NCBI GenBank assembly: GCA_007135355.1
Contig: SLJA01000060.1
Location: forward strand, 1 to 7,625
DNA length: 7,625 nucleotides
DNA from: Wenzhouxiangella sp.
GTDB taxonomy: Bacteria > Pseudomonadota > Gammaproteobacteria > Xanthomonadales > Wenzhouxiangellaceae
Direction: 5' to 3'
The notes beneath the pieces are model-generated. The model did not search any database. It was not told the DNA's origin and was given only the letters and a program-made list of their open reading frames with translations. A program made the translations under genes and the position numbers. How positions within the stretch are numbered: position 1 is the first letter of the stretch; each line of letters opens with the position of its first letter. Positions 1 to 6,523 of this stretch are shown here, one piece after another.

Positions 1-2
1 TC

Positions 3-152
3 GTGCCGACCAACGCGGTGCTGATGGGCATCATCGGCCTGGCCGGGATTCCCTACGACCGCTGGTTCCGCTTCATCTTCCCGCTGATCGTCAAGCTGCT
101 GATCGCCGGCTCACTCGCGATGATGATCGCGGTGTGGATTGGCTATAGCTGA
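3..152 (+). CDS. C-terminal fragment of a membrane transporter, possibly YfcC/DcuC-like
   Basis: Only the last 49 codons are present; the gene starts left of the window and ends at TGA 150-152. The peptide opens VPTNAVLMGIIGLAGIPYDR, continues with WFRFIFPLI, and closes with a hydrophobic helix ending WIGYS. A P-T-N/S-x-x-L-M motif, then a G-I-P-Y-x-x-W-x-R/K-F-x-x-P block and a final membrane span, resembles the C-terminus of the YfcC / C4-dicarboxylate-carrier-like (ion transporter superfamily) inner-membrane permeases. That family call comes from remembered motif shape only. Other polytopic carriers remain possible and the substrate cannot be told. The gene converges on prs with 15 bases between the stop codons. 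That gap holds a short GC-rich palindromic patch but no hairpin followed by a T run, so no intrinsic terminator is visible for either gene. Confidence 0.55.
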   Translation: MPTNAVLMGIIGLAGIPYDRWFRFIFPLIVKLLIAGSLAMMIAVWIGYS

Positions 153-167
153 CGGAGCCGCGGCCGA

Positions 168-1103
168 TCAATCGACATACAAGGAACTGACCGACTCGCC
201 CTCCGACATGCGCCGGATGGTCTCGGCCAGCATGGGCGCGACCGATAGCTGGCGAATCCGGCCGCACTCACGCGCCGCCTCGCTCAAGGGAATGGTGTCG
301 GTGACCACGATTTCATCCAGCCTGGAGTTGCGAATGTTGTCAATGGCCTGGCCCGAGAGAACAGGATGGACACAATAGGCCACCACGCGCCGGGCGCCCT
401 CTTCCTTGAGCGCACCGGCGGCGGCGCACAGCGTGCCGGCGGTGTCGATCATGTCGTCAACCAGCACGCAGATCTTGCCTTCGACATCGCCGATCAGGTT
501 CATTACCGTCGCTTCGTTGGCGCGCGGACGGCGCTTGTCGATGATGGCCAGATCCGCGTCCAGGCGTTTGGCGATGGCGCGGGCACGCACCACGCCGCCG
601 ACATCGGGCGAGACGACGATGATCTCGTCGGAGGTGTAGTGTTTCCAGATGTCGGCCAGGGTCAGGGGTGAGGCGTAGACGTTGTCGACCGGAATGTCAA
701 AAAATCCCTGGATCTGGTCGGCATGCAAGTCGACGGTCACCACGCGGTGCGTGCCGACCACGCTGATCATGCGCGCGGCCACCTTGGCGGTAATCGGCAC
801 GCGCGAAGAGCGCGGACGGCGATCCTGGCGCGCGTAGCCGAAATAGGGAATGACCGCGGTCACGCGGAAGGCCGATGCGCGAATCAGGGCATCGACCATG
901 ACCAGCAGTTCCATAAAGTTTTCGGCCGCGGGCTGGCAGGTGGGCTGGATCACGTAAACGTCGCGACCGCGGACGTTTTCCATGATTTCGACCAGGGTCT
1001 CGCCGTCGCTGAAATTGCCGACGTTGGCCCGGCCCAGAGAGGTTCCCAGGCAGTCGGCGATGGCCCGAGCGAGTTCCGGGTTCGCCTTCCCGGTGAACAC
1101 CAT
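168..1103 (-). CDS. prs: Ribose-phosphate pyrophosphokinase (PRPP synthetase)
   Basis: Cytosolic enzyme that transfers pyrophosphate from ATP to ribose 5-phosphate, making PRPP for purine, pyrimidine, NAD, histidine and tryptophan synthesis. From ATG 1103 it is 311 aa, close to the class I length of about 315. Visible motifs: FSDGE 31-35, NVRGRD 43-48, YFGYARQDRR 87-96 with the flexible-loop basic residues, VDLHADQ 124-130 with the catalytic His127, VVSPDVGGVVRARA 163-176, IDKRRP 188-193, and the PRPP loop VLVDDMIDTAGT 213-224. The end SVSSLYVD and the block CGRIRQLSVA look Xanthomonadales-like. The start is uncertain: neither ATG 1103 nor TTG 1121 has a good Shine-Dalgarno. The TTG start would add MKDSSV before MVFTG and match the slightly longer N-termini of Xanthomonas-type Prs. 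The gene lies just downstream of tRNA-Gln on the same strand and is probably co-transcribed with it. The frame stays open to 1271, but that extension is the tRNA read as protein. Confidence 0.96.
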   Translation of the reverse strand: MVFTGKANPELARAIADCLGTSLGRANVGNFSDGETLVEIMENVRGRDVYVIQPTCQPAAENFMELLVMVDALIRASAFRVTAVIPYFGYARQDRRPRSSRVPITAKVAARMISVVGTHRVVTVDLHADQIQGFFDIPVDNVYASPLTLADIWKHYTSDEIIVVSPDVGGVVRARAIAKRLDADLAIIDKRRPRANEATVMNLIGDVEGKICVLVDDMIDTAGTLCAAAGALKEEGARRVVAYCVHPVLSGQAIDNIRNSRLDEIVVTDTIPLSEAARECGRIRQLSVAPMLAETIRRMSEGESVSSLYVD

Positions 1104-1162
1104 GACAGAGGAGTCTTTCAAGAGCGCACCCGCTTCGCTTTTGACAACCCGGAATGAAAAAA

Positions 1163-1239
1163 TGGCTGGGACGGCAGGACTCGAACCTGCGAATGCGGGG
1201 ATCAAAACCCCGTGCCTTAACCAGCTTGGCGACGTCCCA
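1163..1239 (-). tRNA. tRNA-Gln (anticodon TTG), CCA encoded
   Basis: A full cloverleaf reads leftward. The acceptor stem TGGGACG pairs with CGTCCCA. The D stem is GCC/GGC around AAGCTGGTTAA. The anticodon stem CGGGG/CCCCG encloses the loop TTTTGAT, with anticodon TTG at 1205-1203. The variable region is CATTC. The T stem GCAGG/CCTGC encloses TTCGAGT. The discriminator G at 1166 suits glutamine identity, and CCA is encoded at 1165-1163. The body without CCA is 74 nt. It decodes CAA and, by wobble, CAG. A run of six T (1162-1157) follows the CCA directly. tRNA-Gln just before prs is a conserved gammaproteobacterial arrangement. Conceptual proteins across this stretch, in three frames, are artefacts. 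Confidence 0.97.
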
Positions 1240-1282
1240 GCAAAGCAATTCCGCGGATCAGGGCGCTTCACACCCGATCCAG

Positions 1283-1318
1283 GCGCGCATTATAACGACA
1301 AATTCAGGGCCCGGGGTC
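1283..1318 (-). promoter_or_regulatory. Promoter for tRNA-Gln and prs
   Basis: Leftward, a perfect TATAAT -10 box lies at 1294-1289, followed directly by the G+C-rich discriminator GCGCGCC. The predicted transcription start is near 1282, about 43 nt before the tRNA 5' end. A matching -35 at 17-18 bp spacing (1318-1312, around GACCCC) is poor and sits at and just after the stop codon of lolB. A consensus -10 with a G+C-rich discriminator is typical of stable-RNA promoters under stringent (ppGpp/DksA) control in proteobacteria. That regulation is inferred, not shown. Read-through from lolB could also contribute. Confidence 0.7.
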
Positions 1319-1912
1319 CGGCCAACGCCAATCGCGCATCACTGCCCTGACCTGGTGCGGCGGACTGCTGGCCTGGATGCGGGTCGGCATCAAAGGCCCC
1401 TGTGGCGGCTGCGAAAAGCGCTGATATTCCAGAACCCAGGGTGGCGCGACAATTTCCGCCATGGTGCCATCGGCGGCAAACCGCACCCGCTCGCCCGCCG
1501 GCCCCTCCAGCCCCCGCAACCAGTACACCAGCTGGCTGACCGGGATGGGCCAACCCACCACTTCGGCCACCAGAATATCCGGATCAGGCCCGCGCACCAG
1601 CCCAATATCGCTCCCCTCCAGCAGCGCACTGGATTCATTGAACAGCAACCGCCAGCGCTTGCCCGTGGCCACGGTTCGCAGCTGAACCTCGTGCTGATCG
1701 CCCTCGGCCCGCCAGTCGAAGGCCATCTGGCCGCCGCGCTCGCCATCCGACAGCGCCAGCCGGCCGGAGACTTGCCAGTTCGGGTGGTCTGCAAACCATG
1801 CATCGCGCTCGTTCAACCAGGCCCCTTCCGGCCGCGGCTCCCTGACCGCGCACGCAGCCAGCAGCACAACAGCAGCGAAGATTGTCGCCAGGCGCAGGAA
1901 ACTCACCGTCAT
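1304..1912 (-). CDS. lolB: Outer-membrane lipoprotein insertion protein LolB
   Basis: LolB is itself an outer-membrane lipoprotein. It accepts lipoproteins from periplasmic LolA and inserts them into the inner leaflet of the outer membrane. The product is 202 aa (E. coli LolB is about 207). It starts with a lipoprotein signal peptide: MTVSFLR, a hydrophobic stretch, and lipobox L18-A-A-C21, with Ala at +2, consistent with outer-membrane sorting. Then come W46-Q-V-S-G-R-L-A-L 46-54, FDWR 65-68, the LolB-like block GWPIPVSQLVYWLRG 120-134, and a C-terminal MPTRI...VRAVMRDWRW segment typical of the family's last strands. The start is well supported: GGAG at 1924-1921 lies 8 nt before ATG 1912, and the ATG overlaps the upstream TPR gene's stop as ATGA, so translation is probably coupled. 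In many gammaproteobacteria ispE follows lolB; here the next gene is tRNA-Gln. Confidence 0.93.
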   Translation of the reverse strand: MTVSFLRLATIFAAVVLLAACAVREPRPEGAWLNERDAWFADHPNWQVSGRLALSDGERGGQMAFDWRAEGDQHEVQLRTVATGKRWRLLFNESSALLEGSDIGLVRGPDPDILVAEVVGWPIPVSQLVYWLRGLEGPAGERVRFAADGTMAEIVAPPWVLEYQRFSQPPQGPLMPTRIQASSPPHQVRAVMRDWRWPDPGP

Positions 1913-3672
1913 GGCCACAACTCCAGCCGTTCCATGGTGTCGGCCAGATGACGGTCCTCCGGATGCCGCTCCCAGGCCGCGTGCAGAACTTCGCGGGCCC
2001 GCTGGGACTGATCGAGAGACCACAACACCTCGCCCAGATGGGCCGCGATTTCCGGATTATCCTCGCCCTCCAGAGCCTGCTCCAGATAGCCCAGCGCGGT
2101 CTCGGGACGTCCCAGGCGGAAATACACCCAACCCATGGAGTCCAGAATGGCGGGCTCATCGGGTGACAGCTCCAGCGCGCGTCGAATCAGGCGATAGGCC
2201 TCGGCATGGCGGGTGGTGCGGTCGGTCAGGGTGTAGCCCAGGGCGTTCAAGGCCATGGCATTATCGGCATCGATCTGAATAATGCGGCGGAGATCCTGTT
2301 CGGCCAGTTCCAGATCATCCATTTCGATCGCGTTGATGGCGCGAGAGTACAGCAGCGGGATGCTGCTTGGCGCTTCCCGCAAGGCTTCGCCCAGCAAGCC
2401 GACCGCGTCCGTCGAGCGCCCCGCTTCGCGCAGCAACTCCGCTTCGATCAGCCAGGCCTGTTCACGCAGATCGCGTTGTTCGGTGTCGCGCGCCAGAACC
2501 AGCATCTGGCGCGCCTCGTCGATGCGGTCCGCATCGGCCAGCAAGATCGCCCGGCGCAGCAAGGCACGATCCACATTGGGTCCACCGCGCACACGCGAGT
2601 ACCAGGCGGCCGCCTGTTCCGGCATTTCCAGTATTTCCGCCAGCCAGGCCACCATGAAGGCATGCTGATTGACATCCTCGATCGGGGCCCAGGCGGCCAT
2701 CAGCTCCCAGGCCTCGCGCGCCTCGGCAGGGCGGTCGCTGAGATGGCTGTAGCTGGCGATGCTGTAGAGCACATCCAGGGTAGGTTCCAGTTGTTCGAGC
2801 ACGCGCAAGGCCTCGTCGATACGATCCAACTGGCGCAGGGCCTCGGCCTCCGACAGCCCCAGGACCACGTCATCCGGATCCAGCGCCCGGGCCTGACGAT
2901 AAAGTGTCAGCGCTTGCTCATAGTCGTCAAATGCCGAAGACAACTGCGCCGCCCAGACCAGGTGCTCGCGCGAACCTGAACGCTGTGCCGCGGCCAGGGC
3001 CAGGTCCAGGGCCATATCCGGCCGATCCAGCTGCCAATTCAGGCGACTGCGGGCACTCAAGACCGCCGCATCATCGGGGGAAAGCTGGGCCAGCTGCACA
3101 ACAGCATCGAACACCCGATCAGCCACCTCGGGGTCTTCGGCAGCCGCCAGCAACTGAGTGAGTTCACGCCAGGGCGCTTCCTGCCGCGCGTCATCTTCGG
3201 CATCAAGCAACCACTCGCCCAACAGCGCGGTGGCCTCATCGCTGCGGCCGCTGTTGAGCAGGCCCAGTGCCAAGAGACGACGCGCATCATCAGACTGCGG
3301 GGCATCAGCACGCCACAGCTCGGCAGCTTCAACCAGCGCTGACCAAGCGCTCATGCGCCAGGCCATGGCCACGGCCTGCCGCGTCAGCTCCGAATCCTCG
3401 GCGATCCGTGCTGCTGCAAGCAAGGCGTCCAGAATGCTGTCCTGGTCTCCCATGAGCCGGCTGTGCTCGGCCTGCTGCAAAAGCGCCGAGACTTCCTCCA
3501 GCCGCTCTGCTTCAGTGTAGGATGCGGTGCCTGGTGAAGAATCGGCGCGCTCGTGCGAGTCCGAGCGGGGTGGCGTTGCGCACCCGGAAATGGCCAAGGT
3601 CAGCACCAGGCAGGCTGCAAGGCTCTTGAACTGCCTTGCTTCCAAGGTCACAATGGTGAGTTTGTCCGGCAT
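1909..3672 (-). CDS. TPR-repeat lipoprotein (hemA-divergent family)
   Basis: A 587-aa protein with a lipoprotein signal: MPDKLTIVTLEARQFKSLAA, a hydrophobic segment, and lipobox I28-S-G-C31. A short low-complexity Ser/Asp-rich linker follows (about 32-50), then almost wholly alpha-helical Ala/Leu/Glu/Arg-rich repeats. TPR-like units are clearest at about 245-295 (YEQALTLYRQARALDPDD, then IDEALRVLEQL), 380-435, and 440-575, with the typical ALNALGYTL...EAYRLIRRALELSPDEPAILDSMGWVYFRLG pattern at 475-521. Proteins of this type are encoded opposite hemA and before lolB in Pseudomonas and relatives. The exact role is unknown; a periplasmic scaffold is the likely reading. ATG 3672 lacks a Shine-Dalgarno but has six A just before it; GTG 3651 would give a shorter, more usual 23-residue signal. 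The frame is open to 3840, but that would overlap the first 158 bases of hemA. Its TGA overlaps the lolB start. Confidence 0.88.
   Translation of the reverse strand: MPDKLTIVTLEARQFKSLAACLVLTLAISGCATPPRSDSHERADSSPGTASYTEAERLEEVSALLQQAEHSRLMGDQDSILDALLAAARIAEDSELTRQAVAMAWRMSAWSALVEAAELWRADAPQSDDARRLLALGLLNSGRSDEATALLGEWLLDAEDDARQEAPWRELTQLLAAAEDPEVADRVFDAVVQLAQLSPDDAAVLSARSRLNWQLDRPDMALDLALAAAQRSGSREHLVWAAQLSSAFDDYEQALTLYRQARALDPDDVVLGLSEAEALRQLDRIDEALRVLEQLEPTLDVLYSIASYSHLSDRPAEAREAWELMAAWAPIEDVNQHAFMVAWLAEILEMPEQAAAWYSRVRGGPNVDRALLRRAILLADADRIDEARQMLVLARDTEQRDLREQAWLIEAELLREAGRSTDAVGLLGEALREAPSSIPLLYSRAINAIEMDDLELAEQDLRRIIQIDADNAMALNALGYTLTDRTTRHAEAYRLIRRALELSPDEPAILDSMGWVYFRLGRPETALGYLEQALEGEDNPEIAAHLGEVLWSLDQSQRAREVLHAAWERHPEDRHLADTMERLELWP
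3626..3654 (+). promoter_or_regulatory. Candidate hemA promoter inside the TPR gene
   Basis: TTGAAC (3626-3631), 17 bases, then CACAAT (3649-3654). Each box matches the sigma-70 consensus at 4 of 6 positions. Transcription would start near 3661, leaving a leader of about 22 nt before the hemA ATG at 3683. The site lies inside the signal-peptide codons of the divergent TPR gene. Since only 10 bases separate the two start codons, some promoter for hemA must lie in this coding sequence; which one is inference. Confidence 0.35.
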
Positions 3673-3679
3673 TTTTTTC

Positions 3680-3708
3680 AGTATGTCCCTTTCGTCCGTT
3701 GGTATCAG
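3680..3708 (-). promoter_or_regulatory. Weak candidate promoter for the TPR-lolB operon, possibly leaderless
   Basis: Leftward: CTGATA (3708-3703), 17 bases, CATACT (3685-3680), each 4 of 6 to consensus. The -10 box overlaps the hemA ATG. The predicted start would fall at about 3673-3675, at the TPR ATG (3672) itself. That would give a leaderless or nearly leaderless mRNA, which fits the missing Shine-Dalgarno. Matches this weak occur by chance. Confidence 0.22.
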
Positions 3709-4936
3709 CCACCACACCGCCCCGATCGCGATCAGGGAACGACTGGCTTTTGCCGCGGAAAGCCTGCCCGATGCACTCCGCAGCCTGGCGGCAACCCCGG
3801 AGGTGATGGGCTGCGCCATCGTCAGCACCTGCAACCGCACCGAGATTTACACCGCCAGCCGGAAGCCTATCACGCGCCTGGTCATGGACTGGCTGCATGA
3901 CTGGCATGGACTGGACCCGGGCCAGTATCAGGAGCATCTTTACCATCTCGATCAGGCCGCCGCCATTTTTCACCTGATGAAGGTCATCAGCGGCGCCGAT
4001 TCAATGGTGATTGGAGAGCCCCAGATCGGCGGCCAGGTCAAGCAGGCCTGGCAGCTGGCGCATGAGATCGGCTGCTTGGACAGCAAGCTGGACCGCATGT
4101 TTCAGCATGCCTTTGCCGGCGCCAAGCGGGTCCGCACGGAAACCCCGATTGGCCAGAACCCGGTGACACTGCCGTTTGCCTCGCTGCGCCTGGCCCGCCA
4201 GATATTCGGTTCGCTGGATGCCCTGCGCGTACTGATGATCGGGGCCGGCGAAATGATCGAGGAATGCGCCGTGCATTATCGCGATCACGGGATTCGCAAG
4301 ATGACCATCGCCAACCGCAGCCCGGAGCGGGCGCGCGACCTTGCCGGTCGCCTCGGGGCCGGCACGGCCGAATTCGCACAAGTGCCGCAAGTGCTGCGCG
4401 ACTACGACCTGGTGCTGGCCTGCACCGGTAGCAAGGTGCCGATTCTGACCCGCGACATGTTTCGTCAGGCCATCAACCAGCGCCGGCATCAACCCATGTT
4501 TGCCCTGGACTTGTCGGTACCACGCAATATCGAGCCCGGCAGCGGCGAACTGGCCGACTTGTTTCTTTACACCATCGACGACCTGCACGCGATTATCGAA
4601 TCCGGTCAGAAAGAGCGCATGGCGGCACTGCACAAGGCCATGGAGATCATCGAGTCTGAAGTGGTTGCGTTCGAGCGCTGGTTGCGTCTGCAGGCCACCA
4701 GCGCCACCTTGAAAGATCTCAGGCAACGCGCCCAGGCCGAGCGCGATGCACTGCTGCAGCAAGCCCTGCAGGAGTTGTCCGGCGGTCGCCCGGCCGAAGA
4801 CGTGGTCAAACGGCTTGGACATCGCCTGGTCAATCGCCTGCTGCACGGACCCAGCGTCCGCGTGCGCCAGGCCGCTGAAAGCGACGATGAGGCCCTGCTT
4901 GAGGCTGCCCGCTTTTACTTTCTGGAGCGTGATTGA
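3683..4936 (+). CDS. hemA: Glutamyl-tRNA reductase
   Basis: Reduces glutamyl-tRNA(Glu) with NADPH to glutamate-1-semialdehyde, the first committed step of C5-pathway tetrapyrrole (heme) synthesis, in the cytosol. The product is 417 aa, the normal length (E. coli 418). The N-terminal catalytic domain has GISHHTAPIAIRERLAF 7-23 and STCNRTE 48-54 with the nucleophile Cys50 at the family position. FHLMKVISGADSMVIGEPQI follows at 96-115. The NADPH domain has VLMIGAGEM 183-191 and IANRSPERA 209-217. DLSVPRNIEP 276-285 and a long helical C-terminal dimerisation region follow. Where I expect GEPQILGQVK the protein reads GEPQIGGQVK, a minor oddity. ATG 3683 is chosen because homologues begin here; no Shine-Dalgarno precedes it, only a T-rich stretch. 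Upstream in-frame codons to 3527 belong to the opposite-strand TPR gene. Its TGA is in or next to the prfA start. Confidence 0.97.
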   Translation: MSLSSVGISHHTAPIAIRERLAFAAESLPDALRSLAATPEVMGCAIVSTCNRTEIYTASRKPITRLVMDWLHDWHGLDPGQYQEHLYHLDQAAAIFHLMKVISGADSMVIGEPQIGGQVKQAWQLAHEIGCLDSKLDRMFQHAFAGAKRVRTETPIGQNPVTLPFASLRLARQIFGSLDALRVLMIGAGEMIEECAVHYRDHGIRKMTIANRSPERARDLAGRLGAGTAEFAQVPQVLRDYDLVLACTGSKVPILTRDMFRQAINQRRHQPMFALDLSVPRNIEPGSGELADLFLYTIDDLHAIIESGQKERMAALHKAMEIIESEVVAFERWLRLQATSATLKDLRQRAQAERDALLQQALQELSGGRPAEDVVKRLGHRLVNRLLHGPSVRVRQAAESDDEALLEAARFYFLERD

Positions 4937-4941
4937 AGCGC

Positions 4942-6017
<1,076 letters not shown>

Positions 6018-6021
<4 letters not shown>

Positions 6022-6443
6022 ACCGGTTCACGCAACGCGAATTGACCATCCGGACCGCCGGCCGCCAGCTTCTGGAGGTGACCCGGGAGGTGGCCGAGGT
6101 GGTCAACGGCTCCGGCATCCGCAGCGGGCTGTGCTCGGTCTTCATCCGCCACACCTCGGCATCGCTGCTGATCAGCGAAAACGCCGACCCGGATGTGCTC
6201 ATCGATCTGGAAACCTTCTTTTCCGACCTGGCACCCGACGGCGACCCGCGCTACATCCATACCGCCGAGGGCCCCGACGACATGTGCGCCCATGTGCGTA
6301 GCGCCCTGACCCAGAGCGATCTGTCCATACCCGTAGTGCAGGGTCGGCTGGCGCTGGGAACCTGGCAAGGCATTTATTTGTGGGAACATCGTCATCGCCC
6401 ACATCAACGGCGCTTGATCGTATCGGTTTTCGGGCTCGAATAA
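6018..6443 (+). CDS. yjbQ: YjbQ family protein (UPF0047)
   Basis: A 141-aa single-domain cytosolic protein of the YjbQ/UPF0047 family (E. coli YjbQ 138 aa). Family members have weak thiamine-phosphate synthase activity in vitro, hence the label 'secondary thiamine-phosphate synthase'; the physiological role is unsettled. Family hallmarks are all visible: FIRHTSASLLISENADP 42-58 (HTSAS 45-49, E54, D57), YIHTAEGPDDMCAHV 79-93 with H81, D87-D88 and H92 as probable metal ligands or active-site residues, and GTWQGIYLWEHR 114-125. The ATG overlaps the prfA stop as ATGA, with GGAG at 6009-6012, 5 nt upstream, so it is translationally coupled to prfA and part of the hemA-prfA operon. This position is more often held by prmC. 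No intrinsic terminator follows. Confidence 0.94.
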
Positions 6444-6462
6444 GGCGCCGTCAGTCGTCGCT

Positions 6463-6478
6463 GCTGACATAAATCAGC
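6463..6478. promoter_or_regulatory. FNR/ANR-like palindrome upstream of the oxidase gene
   Basis: GCTGACATAAATCAGC is an interrupted palindrome: GCTGA and TCAGC arms around six bases. It contains CTGAC-N4-ATCAG, which matches the FNR/ANR consensus TTGAT-N4-ATCAA at 7 of 10 positions and keeps the TGA-N6-TCA core. It overlaps the candidate -35 (CTGACA) of the oxidase promoter, a position that would suit repression. In Pseudomonas aeruginosa the related cioAB genes are repressed by ANR. Here the link is inference from one imperfect site. Confidence 0.35.
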
Positions 6479-6495
6479 GATTGATTATGTATACT
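6464..6495 (+). promoter_or_regulatory. Candidate promoter of the quinol oxidase operon
   Basis: The -10 is TATACT at 6490-6495 (5 of 6 to consensus). CTGACA at 6464-6469 is a good -35 match (5 of 6), but the 20-base spacing is too long for a normal sigma-70 promoter. An activator-dependent or a different -35 is therefore possible. Transcription would start near 6502, giving a leader of about 22 nt with AAGG at 6512-6515 before the ATG. The 80-base spacer (6444-6523) is clearly more A+T-rich in its second half than the flanking genes. Confidence 0.45.
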
Positions 6496-6523
6496 ACGCG
6501 TCGGCTCCAAAAAGGCTGGTCGC

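Noticed and set aside
697..1248. Leftward 183-aa open frame over prs and the tRNA
   Set aside because: It is the prs strand in another frame, starting in the tRNA, with Arg/Gly/Pro/His-rich composition typical of a GC-rich shadow frame.
1104..1271. N-terminal extension of Prs to 367 aa (GTG start at 1271)
   Set aside because: The extension runs through the whole tRNA-Gln gene and matches no Prs N-terminus; the residues are the tRNA read as codons.
1154..1951. Rightward 265-aa open frame opposite lolB
   Set aside because: It is antisense to lolB and the tRNA, with Pro/His/Gln/Arg-rich sequence and no recognisable domain.
2206..2979. Rightward 257-aa open frame opposite the TPR gene
   Set aside because: A shadow of the repetitive, GC-rich TPR coding strand; the real protein on the other strand has a signal peptide, lipobox and TPR pattern.
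3527..3682. 52-codon N-terminal extension of HemA
   Set aside because: It is antisense to the TPR lipoprotein signal region, and HemA homologues begin at the MSLSSVGISHHTAP equivalent.
3673..3840. 56-codon N-terminal extension of the TPR protein
   Set aside because: It would overlap the catalytic N-terminus of hemA and place the lipoprotein signal peptide internally; the lipobox position supports a start at 3672 or later.
4001..4846. Leftward 281-aa open frame opposite hemA
   Set aside because: It lies fully antisense to a hemA with all family motifs; no domain or ribosome site supports it.
6450..6478. Intrinsic terminator for the hemA-prfA-yjbQ operon
   Set aside because: The stems are only about 5-6 bp and are not followed by a T run on the + strand, so a Rho-independent terminator is not supported.
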